NCBI RefSeq assembly: GCF_000974805.1
Contig: NZ_BBQZ01000010.1
Location: forward strand, 1-40,164
Length of the DNA: 40,164 nucleotides
Direction of reading: 5' to 3'
Origin: Demequina salsinemoris
GTDB lineage: Bacteria > Actinomycetota > Actinomycetes > Actinomycetales > Demequinaceae
Shown here: positions 22,713 through 36,643 of the stretch, in pieces
Numbering within the stretch: the first letter of the stretch is position 1
Layout of the letters: the number at the start of each line of letters is the position of its first letter
Notes under the pieces: model-generated
Told to the model about the DNA's origin: nothing
Seen by the model: only the letters and a program-made list of their open reading frames with translations
The model's database searches: none
Translations under genes and position numbers: made by a program

Positions 22713-23771
22713 CTAGAGTGCCCTGCGCACCCGGGTCACGACCGCAGCACCAATCCTGCGAAGCCCGTGCTTGGTCGCCGGGCTCGGAGGCGGCGGTGCC
22801 GCGGCGGCGTGCGCCGCTTCCAGCATGGCGGCGAGCAGCGGCAGGTCGCGGGACGCGTCGCCCGAGAGCGTCGTGGCCTCGCCGTCGTGGCCGACCGCGA
22901 CGGCGGTGGCGTCTGAGAGCGCGGCCGCGAGCGCGAGCTCCCACGAGGGGCCACCGACGACGGCTCCTGCGCTCGTGAGCGCGAGGGCGGCGTGAGGCAG
23001 CGTGACGACCGTCCAGGCCTCGTCGCCGCCGCACGAGGAGGCGACCGCGGGCAGATGCCGCGGGGCGGCCTCGGGGTCGAGGCCGAGGACGACGGGCGAG
23101 CCCTCGACCACGCGTGCACAGCCGGTGCGGGTGCGCACGGCGGCCCGATGCGTCCCGCGCATGAGGGGGGTCTCGAGGATCGTGGCGGTCCCGCGCGGCC
23201 CCGCGGACCCGTCGATACCCCCGACCAGGGCGGCCCTGACCGCGTCGGCGTCGAGCACGACGTGCTGAGCACGGGTGAACCTCGCGGGGTCGGGCGCGAC
23301 TTGCAGTGCGTGGACGATGGTCTCGATCCTGCCGAGGTCGGCGGCCTTCGGCGCGACGGTGGCGGCGTAGTGCTCGAGCGAGTCGGGGATCACCGTCGTC
23401 GGCACGTGCGGGAACAGGTCGAGCACCGTGCGCATGGCGCGACTCGTCGCGTCGGGCACGACCAGCCCGTCGATCTCCTCACCACCCGCGCCCGCGACGA
23501 GGTGCGCCGTGAGGGCGTAGCGATCGCGGCGCGGGGGCTCGTGAACGGCAGGGTGGTACGGGTGCATCGCCGCTCCCAGGTCCACGACCGCATCGTCCGG
23601 GCCGATCAGGCCCACCCCGCCGGGAGAGAGGTGCGGTCCTGGCGTCACCTCGGGGATGTCGGCGAGGTTCGCGATCGCGAACGCGGTGCGTGCCTGCGGC
23701 AGCGCGCCCGATTCGAGGGCCGCCGTGTACAGCGCGAGCCCGGTGACGCTGCGAATGACGACGAGCCTCAT
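22713..23771 (-). CDS. protein of unknown function, partner of a GT2 glycosyltransferase
   Basis: A 352-residue protein not recognised. It begins MRLVVIRSVTGLALYTAALE and has an alternating alpha/beta pattern without membrane segments or signal peptide, so it is probably cytosolic. PHVPTTVIPDSLEHYA (about 133-148) and the DLGAAMHPYHPAVH segment (about 66-79) are the least compositionally biased parts. The C-terminal region is Ala/Pro-rich. ATG at 23771 overlaps the GT2 stop by ATGA, so the two are co-translated. A second glycosyltransferase-like or accessory role is possible but is guesswork. Its stop lies next to IS481 debris. Confidence 0.7.
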   Translation of the reverse strand: MRLVVIRSVTGLALYTAALESGALPQARTAFAIANLADIPEVTPGPHLSPGGVGLIGPDDAVVDLGAAMHPYHPAVHEPPRRDRYALTAHLVAGAGGEEIDGLVVPDATSRAMRTVLDLFPHVPTTVIPDSLEHYAATVAPKAADLGRIETIVHALQVAPDPARFTRAQHVVLDADAVRAALVGGIDGSAGPRGTATILETPLMRGTHRAAVRTRTGCARVVEGSPVVLGLDPEAAPRHLPAVASSCGGDEAWTVVTLPHAALALTSAGAVVGGPSWELALAAALSDATAVAVGHDGEATTLSGDASRDLPLLAAMLEAAHAAAAPPPPSPATKHGLRRIGAAVVTRVRRAL

Positions 23772-24742
23772 GCCGTGACCTCCAGGCCGGCGAGCACGGG
23801 GCGCAGGCGCGCGAGCGACTGCGCGGAGAAGGCGGGCAGGGCCGCCTCGATGCTGTCGGTGGGGCAGGTCGCGAGCAGCGCGGCAGAGCGCGACGTGAGC
23901 TCGGCGGTCAGCGCCGCCGTGAGTCGACCCGCACGTTCCAGGTGGTAGTCGACGAGGAACAGCAGGCTGTGCGCCGCCTTGTCCACCGCTCGCGCGTTGC
24001 CGGACGCCGTCGCCATGCCGAGGATGATCTCGCTCGCGACGAGGAAGTCGAGCGTCGCCGCGTCGCCACGCTGGGTCAGCGCCGTCGCGTTGGTGCTCTT
24101 GCGGTAGAAGTACGTGTCGAGATCGATCGCGGCCGTGGAGCGCTGGTCCAGGTAGAGCTTCCAGATCCACGGCCGGTCGCTCGCGGTCCGCAGATGCTCG
24201 TGGAAGGCGTAGTCGGTGAGGTTCAGCCGTTCGAGGTCGTAGATGCCGGCCCAGATGTAGAGGTAGTTGAGGGGCGAGCGCGGCCCGGGCACCCCGAAGG
24301 CGTTCGCAGGGTCCAGGCGGATGCCGCGCTGCGTCTCGGGCGTGCGGGCGACCGTGCGCTTGAGGCCGTCCACGATGACGTGGTCGGTCCGAAGGAAGTC
24401 GACCTCGAGGTCATCGATCGCGCGGACCATCGACTCGAGGTGGTTCTCGCCGTACCAGTCGTCGACGTCGAGATATGTGAGGTAGCGCGCGTCGACGAGT
24501 CCGTGCAGGACGTTGCGGCTCGCGGCGACGCCGAGGTTGCGGTCGTTGCGCACGAAGTCGATGAAGGGCGACTCGGCGGCGGCGGCCTCGAGGATCTCCG
24601 GCGTCGCGTCCGTCGAGTGATCGTCGATGAACAGGAAGCGGTAGCCGTCGCGATGCGCCTTGCGCACCGACGCGAGGCACGTGGGAAGGAAGCGCTCAGC
24701 GTTGTACGCGGGGATCAGGACGTCGAGCTGGTACGAGGGCAT
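23768..24742 (-). CDS. GT2 family glycosyltransferase
   Basis: A 324-residue GT-A enzyme: LDVLIPAYNAERFLP (6-20), FIDDHSTDATPEIL (39-52), RNLGVAASRN (68-77) and the metal-binding LDVDDW (91-96). The remainder is soluble, with no transmembrane anchor. It heads a two-gene minus-strand unit with the unrecognised gene that follows; a possible -10 (TAGCCT) lies 44 bases upstream. GGAGAAC precedes the ATG. Sugar specificity cannot be read. Confidence 0.86.
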   Translation of the reverse strand: MPSYQLDVLIPAYNAERFLPTCLASVRKAHRDGYRFLFIDDHSTDATPEILEAAAAESPFIDFVRNDRNLGVAASRNVLHGLVDARYLTYLDVDDWYGENHLESMVRAIDDLEVDFLRTDHVIVDGLKRTVARTPETQRGIRLDPANAFGVPGPRSPLNYLYIWAGIYDLERLNLTDYAFHEHLRTASDRPWIWKLYLDQRSTAAIDLDTYFYRKSTNATALTQRGDAATLDFLVASEIILGMATASGNARAVDKAAHSLLFLVDYHLERAGRLTAALTAELTSRSAALLATCPTDSIEAALPAFSAQSLARLRPVLAGLEVTA

Positions 24743-24785
24743 CAGGTCGTTCTCCGCCCTTCCTCACGCGGCCTGGAACGCGACA

Positions 24786-24791
24786 AGGCTA
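24786..24791 (-). promoter_or_regulatory. candidate -10 of the GT2 pair
   Basis: TAGCCT on the minus strand, in the 83-base gap between the LGFP-protein gene and the GT2 gene. No clear -35. Confidence 0.25.
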
Positions 24792-24825
24792 ACAGTGGAG
24801 GCGAAAGCCCCTCGCACGGAGTCGA

Positions 24826-26922
24826 CTACTTGAAGACGACCTTGCCGCCCCTGATGCGCGCCGTGCCGTTCGAGAACTTCACGGTCATCACGCCGTTGAC
24901 CTTCTTGGGGCTGGTGAGGGGCCAGCCCCAAGAGCCGTCGACGCCGCCCGCGGCCAGGTAGGCCTTGGTGATGGCCCCGCTCTTCGGCAGGTAGGCGGCA
25001 TCGCCGTGGGACGATCGGTACACGTAGCCCTTCGCGAACTCCTGGTACATGCCCTCGCTGGTCTTGTGCGCCTTGGCGACGGCGTTCCCTGTCTTGCCGC
25101 TGCCGCCGACCTCGAACCAGGCGGGGATGAGGCGCCACCGGACCACTCCGGTCGAGGTGGAGGCCTCGCCGTCGTACTCGTAGCCGTTGAGCTTCTCGAA
25201 CTTGATCCTCGTGATCTTCGTCGTGCTCCTGGCGCTGAGCGGCCAGCCCCACTTGCCCTGCCGACCGCCGGCGTCCAGGTAGGCCTGGGTGAGCGCGCTC
25301 GAGTACGGCTGGTACAGGTACTTGCCCGAGCTGAACACGTACAGGTGCCCATTTTCGAACCGCATCATGATCGTGCCGTCGTTCTTGCTCGGGCTGCCCT
25401 GCGGGTTGCCCAGCACCTTGCTGCCGCCTGCCTTGAGCCAGGCGGGCACGACGCTCGAGCTCATGCCGCGCGACGCCGTGCCGACCATCCCGTCATAGCT
25501 GAAGGCGTAGAGAGCGCTGAAGCGGGCGCTTGACACGCCGTTGCGCAGCTTCGGGGCGGACCTCGGCCAGCCCCACGAACCGGTCGGGCCGCCCGCGCTG
25601 AGGTACGCCTGGGTGATGGCGCTCGAGGACGGAAGCAGCACCGAGGCGTCGCCGTCGCGATAGACGATGCCCTTCTTGAACTTCTGGTACGTGCGTCCGC
25701 CGACCGTGACCGCGTCGGCCACGGCGCGTCCCGTGACGTCGCTGCCGCCCACCGCGAACCAGGCGGGAACGACGCTCAGCGCCACCTCACGCGTGCTGGA
25801 GTAGATCTGCTTGTAGCCCTTGCAGGCGTACGCGATCCGCGAGCTGAACGTCACCCAGGACACGCCGCTCTTGTACGTGGCGCCCGTCTGGGGCCATCCC
25901 CACAGGCCCTGCGGGCCGCGCGCCGCGAAGTACGCCTTGGTGAGCGCGCCGTTCTTCTTGAGCTTCACGACGTCGCCGTCGTTGTCGATGAACAGGTAGT
26001 ACTTCTTGAACTTCTGGTAGGTGCCGGAGCTCGCGTGCACCGCCTTGGCGAGCGGCAGCCCGACGCCGTCGATCCCGCCAGCGTCGCGCCAAGCCTCGAG
26101 CAGGTCGGCGTCGATCGACTTGCCGTGCGTGGTGCCGAACCAGCTCGTGAAGAGCTTCCAGAAGTTGTAGTTGCCGTAGGCCTTGCAGCTGCCGGAGGTG
26201 CCGTTCAGCACCGCGCTGTTCGGCTGGTAGGGCGTGTAGTTGTACAGCCCCGCGGTCGCTTGGTTCTCGATGTACACCCAGGAGTAGGAGCTGCAGTACG
26301 GGCTGTACTTGATCTTGTTGCTCTGGCCGGCCTTGTAGGAGTAGCTGTCGGGCTTCTTGGCGTACAGCTGGAACTGCTTGGCCATGTGATAGACCTGCTG
26401 GAAGAAGCCCTGGGCCCAGTCGTAGCAGCCGTCCTGGTCCGCGTCGACGCTCGTTCCGAGGTTGCTGTCCGGGCAGCCATAGCCCATCGCCCGCTTGTAG
26501 TACCAGGCGCTGGTCCCCGTACGGGTCACCAGGCTGGTCTCCTTCTGAAGCGTCACGAGCAGCACGCGCGGGCTGATGTCGCAGCTGTCCGCGACGCCCT
26601 TGATGATCTGCGCCGCGGTCTGACCCGACTTCGCCGAATAGCCGTCGCAGTACGCATCGTTCGGCTTGGAGGTGGTGCTCGCGACGTAATCGGCGAGGTC
26701 GCCGCCCTTGCTGTCGAGGAAGCTCTGGATCTGACTCACGGTCATGGAGCCGGAGTCGAAGAAGACCGAGTCGTCGATGATGTTGCCCGCGTCGAACGAC
26801 GAAGCGGCCTCTGCCTCCTGCGCGGCGACCGCGACGATCACGCTCGCTCCCAGGAGAGCGGTGAGGAGCGCCGCGGCGAGGCGCGTGGCGGTGGGTCGGA
26901 TGCGCTGGGCGAGGACGGTCAT
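24826..26922 (-). CDS. secreted LGFP-repeat protein with N-terminal cell-wall-associated domain
   Basis: A 698-residue exported protein. Residues 1-39 form a signal peptide (Arg-containing start, hydrophobic ALLTALLGASVIVAVAA, cleavage near AEA). Residues 45-280 carry a Cys-containing domain seen in actinobacterial LGFP proteins, with SPRVLLVTLQKETSLVT, whose Glu is reminiscent of lytic transglycosylases; enzymatic activity is not proven. From about 285 to the end are eight GG..G..G.P units alternating in form (GVDGSWGWPLTSP and GSDVTGRAVADAV types), the LGFP repeats thought to bind the wall. ATG at 26922 is chosen over a frame start 21 residues earlier; it overlaps the upstream stop by ATGA. 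Probably a wall-bound hydrolase or adhesin. Confidence 0.85.
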   Translation of the reverse strand: MTVLAQRIRPTATRLAAALLTALLGASVIVAVAAQEAEAASSFDAGNIIDDSVFFDSGSMTVSQIQSFLDSKGGDLADYVASTTSKPNDAYCDGYSAKSGQTAAQIIKGVADSCDISPRVLLVTLQKETSLVTRTGTSAWYYKRAMGYGCPDSNLGTSVDADQDGCYDWAQGFFQQVYHMAKQFQLYAKKPDSYSYKAGQSNKIKYSPYCSSYSWVYIENQATAGLYNYTPYQPNSAVLNGTSGSCKAYGNYNFWKLFTSWFGTTHGKSIDADLLEAWRDAGGIDGVGLPLAKAVHASSGTYQKFKKYYLFIDNDGDVVKLKKNGALTKAYFAARGPQGLWGWPQTGATYKSGVSWVTFSSRIAYACKGYKQIYSSTREVALSVVPAWFAVGGSDVTGRAVADAVTVGGRTYQKFKKGIVYRDGDASVLLPSSSAITQAYLSAGGPTGSWGWPRSAPKLRNGVSSARFSALYAFSYDGMVGTASRGMSSSVVPAWLKAGGSKVLGNPQGSPSKNDGTIMMRFENGHLYVFSSGKYLYQPYSSALTQAYLDAGGRQGKWGWPLSARSTTKITRIKFEKLNGYEYDGEASTSTGVVRWRLIPAWFEVGGSGKTGNAVAKAHKTSEGMYQEFAKGYVYRSSHGDAAYLPKSGAITKAYLAAGGVDGSWGWPLTSPKKVNGVMTVKFSNGTARIRGGKVVFK

Positions 26923-27485
26923 GGCAGGTCGATCTCCGCAGTGTCGGACGTCCCGTAGGAGCTGGTTGAGTCGTACTCGATCCACAGGATCGCGGGTCCT
27001 GTGAGAGCGGACACGTCGAGGGAGAGGCCCTCGGCGCAGTCCGTGGTGGTGGCCGACGCGTTGCCGGGGCCATCCACCGAGAGCTGCTGGTCCGCGTCGG
27101 TCACCACGAGCGTGCAGGTGCCGCCCTCCTCGACGACGCCGACCACGACGGCCGCCGCGGTGAGCTCGCCGTCGGAGACGCCGAAGCGCGTGAGGGACAC
27201 CTCGACGCCCGTCTTGGCGGGGTCGTCCGAGGTCTCCTCAGGCGATGCCGCGGCAGTGGCCGACGGGCTGGGCGAGGCGGAAGCGGTAGGGGTGGCGGAC
27301 GCGGTCGACGGGGTGGCCGTCGGAGAATCCGACGGGGTCGGGGACACGGTGCTCGAGATCGAGGCGCTGGGGGACGGACTCGGCGATACCTCCGCCTCGT
27401 CTCCTCCCGTCAGCACCACGAACAGCGTCGCGACGACCGCCACCCCGGCGATGGCGACAAGGACGCCAAGCAACCAGGCGCGCAC
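26919..27485 (-). CDS. membrane-anchored extracytoplasmic protein with Ser/Thr/Pro linker
   Basis: A 188-residue protein with an N-terminal membrane anchor (RAWLLGVLVAIAGVAVVATLFVV, one span, no lipobox Cys), then a Ser/Thr/Pro/Ala-rich wall-spanning linker (about 33-83), then a small C-terminal domain with two Cys (GTCTLVV and TTDCAEG) that may form a disulfide. The GTG start at 27485 is supported by GGGGAGAGGAG upstream; the frame is open for 46 further codons but without conserved character. It is translationally coupled to the LGFP-repeat gene, so the two probably act together at the wall. Function unknown. Confidence 0.78.
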   Translation of the reverse strand: MRAWLLGVLVAIAGVAVVATLFVVLTGGDEAEVSPSPSPSASISSTVSPTPSDSPTATPSTASATPTASASPSPSATAAASPEETSDDPAKTGVEVSLTRFGVSDGELTAAAVVVGVVEEGGTCTLVVTDADQQLSVDGPGNASATTTDCAEGLSLDVSALTGPAILWIEYDSTSSYGTSDTAEIDLP

Positions 27486-27545
27486 GTGCGACTCCTCTCC
27501 CCGAAACCCTGACGAGGGACCAGTATCACCAGATCGGACGGGTTT

Positions 27546-27598
27546 GTGGGCCTCCCACGCTGTGGGATTGGACACGTCCCGTCGCGGTCGTCTAGACT
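27546..27598 (+). promoter_or_regulatory. promoter with upstream triple repeat, second polysaccharide block
   Basis: TTGGAC (27568-27573) and TAGACT (27593-27598) are 19 bases apart, somewhat long but acceptable. Immediately upstream GTGGG-CCT-CCCAC-GCT-GTGGG (27546-27566) gives two overlapping inverted repeats sharing the middle CCCAC arm, a possible activator or repressor site. The leader to the ATG at 27712 would be about 107 bases. Confidence 0.5.
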
Positions 27599-27711
27599 TG
27601 GCGCGACGAAGCGCCGTGGTCACGGCTCGGGCGGCAGGGGCGGCCCCACTGAAGACACCGTTCGCGGTGCCTCGACCGCAGCCACGACCGAGAAGGAGGC
27701 CTGGCAGGCAG

Positions 27712-29568
27712 ATGGCGAAGACGCTGAGGGTGAAGGCGACCTATCTCGACCTGCCGGAGGTGCTCCACGAGCTCGCGGTGGCGAAGGACACCGAGGTGGA
27801 GATCGAGTGTGAGCACGTCGACCTCCTCCGCCGCCTCGCGATCCCCTCGCCGGAGCCCAACAAGTTCAAGAAGGTGACCTTCTTCGTCGCGGGCTGGAGC
27901 CGGCCGATGGCCGACTGGACAGGAACCGCGGGCAACATGTCGGGCATGACGTCCTTGTCCACCGCGCTGCCAAGCCTGCGGGGGACCGCTCGCGTGACGA
28001 TCGGCCTTCGCGCGGGTCGCAACATCGCCGTCTTCGCGCGCGCGGCCTACGGCGTGCTCGCGCCGAGTCGCGAGACGCACGGCGCGGGCGTTCCGGAGAT
28101 CGTCACCGTCGACGGGCTGTCGCCGCAGGCGCTCGGACTCTTCGCCTCGCCCGTCCCGCTGACGCTGCTCGACACCAAGGAGCCCTATCAGCTCGAGGGC
28201 GTGCGCCTCCCGCGTGCCGATGTGGCCGTCACGGACGACCCCAAGGCGGCAGCGGCGATCGAAGCGTCCATCGCCGACCCGAAGACCATCAAGACGGCCG
28301 AGGTGGATCACCTCGAGGTCAGCACGCATGAGCCCCGCGCTCAGGTCGACCTTCACGTGCATCGTCCGACCGGGTGGCTCCTGAACTTCGATGAGCCGCG
28401 ACAGCGCGTCCTCGACGTGCGTTGGGACCTCTCTCAGGTGGCGACCCTCACGATCGGCATCGGAGAGGACGAGCCGTTCGAGTCGGAGCTCCCGATGCGC
28501 GAGCCGCTCACGGCGCGCCACATCGACCGCATGCACGCGCTCGAGCACATCCCGCTCAGCGGCGTGCCGTCGCCGCGAGACGAACGCGAGGCCTTCGACC
28601 TCGGCGAGAGGCTCGTCGAGCTGTCGGCCTCGGGAGTCATCCTCCACTCGCTTCCTGGGCCCACCGCGGACGCGATCGTCGGCGCCGACCCTGCGCTGGT
28701 CGACATGTGGCGCGCGCCGTACTCCCCGGGCCTGGGCCTGACCCGCGAACGCCGCTCCGTTCCCCAACGACGGCAGGCGCTCCGCAGCCACTCGCCGCTG
28801 TTGACGGCGGCCACGCGAAGCGGCGCGCATCGGGCCCACGCGGTCCCGTCGGTGTCGCTCGTGATGTCGAGCATGCGTCCGGACCGGGTGCTGAAGACGC
28901 TGCGGGACCTCGACGCGCAGACCTACCCGCACCTCGAGATCGTGCTCGTCGGCCACGGCCACCCGATCCCCGAATCCCTGCGGGCCGCCGAGTTCGTGAA
29001 CCCCGTGCACTTCGTCGAGGTCGGATCCGACGTCCCGTTCGGCACGGCGCTCGCCACCGGTGCCCGGAGGTCGAGCGGCGACCTCGTGATGAAGGTGGAC
29101 GATGACGACCTCTACGGTCCCGAGTTCGTCTGGGACATCGTCCTCGCCTACCTGTACTCGTCGGCGAACATCGTCGGCAAGACGACCGAGTACATGCACG
29201 TCGAGGGCATCGATCACACGTTCCACCGTAAGTTCGCGACGGAACGCTACAGCCGACAGGTGGCCGGCGGTGCGATGCTCATGTCGCGTGGCGACCTTGA
29301 GACCACCGGCGGGTGGCGACCAACGACCAACTCGACGGACCGGAGCGTGCTGCTGCGCTTCTTCCGCGAGGGGCTCATCGCGTACCGGACGTCCAGCCTC
29401 GGTTACGTCTACGTGCGGCACGACGACGGCCACACGTGGCACGTCGACATGGGCTCGTTGATCGAGAACGCCTACGAGCAGTGGGCGGGCCTGCCCGCGG
29501 ACATCTATCCTGGTCGGCAAACGACGCACCCTGGCGGCGCGAGCATGCCCCTTCCCCCGAACGACTGA
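27712..29568 (+). CDS. large GT2 glycosyltransferase with unknown N-terminal domain
   Basis: A 618-residue protein. Residues about 380-600 form a GT2 catalytic domain (SVSLVMSSMRPDRVLKTL, KVDDDDLYGPEF near 462-473, then an acceptor region with GGAMLMSRGDLETTGGW). The first 370 residues have no family I recognise; they are soluble, beta-rich in places, and could bind the acceptor or a partner. ATG at 27712 follows AGAAGGAGG; the frame is open far upstream but crosses the promoter region. It is followed after 8 bases by another GT2 gene, then glf, so it probably acts on a galactofuranose-containing chain. Confidence 0.8.
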   Translation: MAKTLRVKATYLDLPEVLHELAVAKDTEVEIECEHVDLLRRLAIPSPEPNKFKKVTFFVAGWSRPMADWTGTAGNMSGMTSLSTALPSLRGTARVTIGLRAGRNIAVFARAAYGVLAPSRETHGAGVPEIVTVDGLSPQALGLFASPVPLTLLDTKEPYQLEGVRLPRADVAVTDDPKAAAAIEASIADPKTIKTAEVDHLEVSTHEPRAQVDLHVHRPTGWLLNFDEPRQRVLDVRWDLSQVATLTIGIGEDEPFESELPMREPLTARHIDRMHALEHIPLSGVPSPRDEREAFDLGERLVELSASGVILHSLPGPTADAIVGADPALVDMWRAPYSPGLGLTRERRSVPQRRQALRSHSPLLTAATRSGAHRAHAVPSVSLVMSSMRPDRVLKTLRDLDAQTYPHLEIVLVGHGHPIPESLRAAEFVNPVHFVEVGSDVPFGTALATGARRSSGDLVMKVDDDDLYGPEFVWDIVLAYLYSSANIVGKTTEYMHVEGIDHTFHRKFATERYSRQVAGGAMLMSRGDLETTGGWRPTTNSTDRSVLLRFFREGLIAYRTSSLGYVYVRHDDGHTWHVDMGSLIENAYEQWAGLPADIYPGRQTTHPGGASMPLPPND

Positions 29569-29576
29569 GAAGAGCA

Positions 29577-34323
<4,747 letters not shown>

Positions 34324-34329
34324 CTCACG

Positions 34330-34375
34330 CCGTCATGACGGTCGCGTCCCGCTGTTCGCCCGCGGAAGGTCCGCG
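34330..34375 (+). terminator. paired small hairpins between the two sulfotransferase genes
   Basis: CCGTCATGACGG (34330-34341) is a perfect palindrome six bases after the stop, and CGCGGA (34361-34366) pairs with TCCGCG (34370-34375) around AGG. They may attenuate transcription between the genes; no T-tract. Confidence 0.35.
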
Positions 34376-34471
34376 CGGGTGCGGTCATACGGACCGGCCC
34401 GTCACCTGGGAGGCATGCGCTGATCACGGGCCGTCAGGACGGCGCGACCACGATCCTGGAGAGAACGGGCG

Positions 34472-36556
34472 ATGGGCAGAGCAGACACGGTAGCGGCGTT
34501 CGCACCTGGCTCGGTCGTGCTGCACGTCGGGCTGCCGAAGACCGCGACGTCGACCCTCCAGCGGAGCGTCGAGGCATCTCGCGAGGCTCTGGCGGCCGAC
34601 GGCGCCGTGCCGCTGTGGAGCGACGGCAGGAACAACCATCTCGCCTTCCAGCTCGCTGCGGAAGGGAGCCGCACGAGCTCCGAGCTGCTCGCTCCGATGA
34701 GCGATGCCCTCGGTACGCCCGGTGCCCGGCGCTTCCTGCTCAGCGCAGAGGTCATCTCGCGATTCCAGCGAGCGCAGATACGGCGCGTCCTCGATCGTCT
34801 CCCGGGGGAGCAGGTGCAGGTGGTCGTCACGCTGCGGAGCATCGCAGGACTGATCGGCTCCAACTGGCAGGAGCGGGTCAAGGCCGGCCGGGAGGAGTCC
34901 TTCGAGGACTTCGTCCCGCGAGTGCTCGAGGATCCGTCGCTGCTCGATACCGATCGGGCCACGCGCCCGGACGCCGACGGAAGCCTCACGTTCGAGCGGT
35001 GGGCTGAGCTCGTGGGGCCCGAGAACGTGACCGTGGTGGTGCTGCCGCCGTCGGATCGAGGATACGTGCTGCGCACTTTCGAGGCGCTCCTGGGTGCCCA
35101 GGCCGGGGTGATGACGGGCGAGGACGTCAACGCGAGCCTGAGCTGGGATCAGATCGAGTTCGTGAGGGCTCTCAACGGGCGGCTCACGCATCTGGGGAAC
35201 CGGGTTGAACGAAGCAACCTGGTGCGCGAAGGCGTGTGCCTCGCCCTCATGCAGCAGCCGGAGGGCAGAGAAGCCGCGGGGCCGTCCATCACCCTGCCTG
35301 GCTCTGCAGCCGCTGAGGTCCAGAGGGCCGCCTGCGCATACGCGGACCGTATCCGAGCGACGGGCGTGAACGTGATCGGCGACCTCGACGTCCTGGCGAG
35401 CGCATCCGCGTGCGTCTCCGACGGACCGCTGCCCTCGCCCGCCGTCGTCTCGGTCGAAACGGCGGCACACGCTCTGGCCGGGCTCGTGAGGCGCGCCGAG
35501 CGGCGACTCTCGCCTGCTGAAGACGCGCCCATCTACACGGCGCTGCCTCCCGCTCATATCGAGGGGACGCTCTCGTCCGCGTCGCCGCGATGGGTGAGCA
35601 GACACCTGCGCAGGCGCGCCGCGCCGCGGGCGCTCGTGCACGTAGCCCTGCCGGAGACCATCGGGGGCCTCGTGACGTCGGCCGTCCTCCGACTGCCCTG
35701 GGATGGGCGAGGATCGCTCCATGTGGGCAACGCTGCGGCGCCAGTGGGGTCCCAGCCACACCTCACCCGGGGGAGTCAGTCCTACTTCGGGGGTGAGGAC
35801 GCCTGGCGGTTGCGCTCACACGAGATCCGTGAGCTGATCGACTCCCTGCCGCGAGAGCGAACAGCGCTTGTCTCAGTCCCTCACCCGCAGGTCGCCCTGA
35901 CGCGCATGTGGTGGAAGTCGATCCTCGCGGGCTCTTCCGTGGACTGGGCCGACTTCGTCAGCATGCACCTCGATCCCTCGAACGCGTCCCGCCTGCCCGA
36001 GGGGCTTGGTGCCGCGCCGCGGGTCCTCGCTGACTGGGCTGAGGCGGTAGGCGCCGAAAGGGTCGTGGTCCAGGTGGAGCAGGTTGCGACGCCACGGGAC
36101 GTGACGGCTCAACTGTCCTCGCTGCTTGGCCTCATGGACGAGGCTCCCGTCGTCTTCTCGGTTCCGGCACGGGACCTGCGTCTTCCGACGTCGGCGCAGC
36201 TCGAGTTGCTGCATCGTGCGCAGCGTCTGCTCAAGGGGTCGATCTCCGATGCTCATCGTGAGCAAGTGCTCATCGCCGGCGCGGCCGAGGCCGTCCTCCG
36301 GAACGAGAGCGGCCAGGCGATGCCGTGCGCCCTCCTGAGTGACGCATGCGCTTCGCGTCTGCGTGAGCTCGACGCGGAGCTCGAGCGCACGCTGCGTGAG
36401 CTTGAGGCCAACGGCGCCACGGTGGTGACGGCGGGCAAGGCCGACGCGGCCTCGTGCGACCAGTGGTCGGAGGATATCCCGGTGAAGGAAGCGATCGATG
36501 CGCTGGCGGGAGCCGCGCACGTGGTGACAGGACACATCGCGGTGGCGACCGGCTAG
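34472..36556 (+). CDS. double-module sulfotransferase, second module decayed
   Basis: A 694-residue protein built from two sulfotransferase-like modules. Module one has LHVGLPKTATSTLQ (17-30, K23), NNHLAF (54-59), LSAEVI (90-95) and LRSIAGLIGSNWQERVK (121-137) with the Arg/Ser pair. Module two (about 385-690) begins ALVHVALPETIGGLV (387-401): the same opening, but the P-loop lysine is now Glu (E395) and the Thr-Ala-Thr is lost, so PAPS binding there is unlikely. The rest keeps the order of the fold, with VSVPHPQVALTRMWWKSI at the 3'-phosphate position. ATG at 34472 with GGAGAG upstream. Paralogue of the preceding gene; the decayed half may bind acceptor or mediate dimerisation. Confidence 0.8.
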   Translation: MGRADTVAAFAPGSVVLHVGLPKTATSTLQRSVEASREALAADGAVPLWSDGRNNHLAFQLAAEGSRTSSELLAPMSDALGTPGARRFLLSAEVISRFQRAQIRRVLDRLPGEQVQVVVTLRSIAGLIGSNWQERVKAGREESFEDFVPRVLEDPSLLDTDRATRPDADGSLTFERWAELVGPENVTVVVLPPSDRGYVLRTFEALLGAQAGVMTGEDVNASLSWDQIEFVRALNGRLTHLGNRVERSNLVREGVCLALMQQPEGREAAGPSITLPGSAAAEVQRAACAYADRIRATGVNVIGDLDVLASASACVSDGPLPSPAVVSVETAAHALAGLVRRAERRLSPAEDAPIYTALPPAHIEGTLSSASPRWVSRHLRRRAAPRALVHVALPETIGGLVTSAVLRLPWDGRGSLHVGNAAAPVGSQPHLTRGSQSYFGGEDAWRLRSHEIRELIDSLPRERTALVSVPHPQVALTRMWWKSILAGSSVDWADFVSMHLDPSNASRLPEGLGAAPRVLADWAEAVGAERVVVQVEQVATPRDVTAQLSSLLGLMDEAPVVFSVPARDLRLPTSAQLELLHRAQRLLKGSISDAHREQVLIAGAAEAVLRNESGQAMPCALLSDACASRLRELDAELERTLRELEANGATVVTAGKADAASCDQWSEDIPVKEAIDALAGAAHVVTGHIAVATG

Positions 36557-36643
36557 ACGTCCCCGATGACAGGGGGAGCGGCAATCACACGACGGGGACC
36601 CGGTCGCGACGAGAGTCGGGCGTCATCCGTGCGGGAGACCCCC

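Noticed and set aside
36557..36643. GTCCCC (36559-36564) and GGGGAC (36594-36599) as terminator between convergent genes
   Set aside because: Only six base pairs with a 29-base loop and no further pairing; too weak to annotate.
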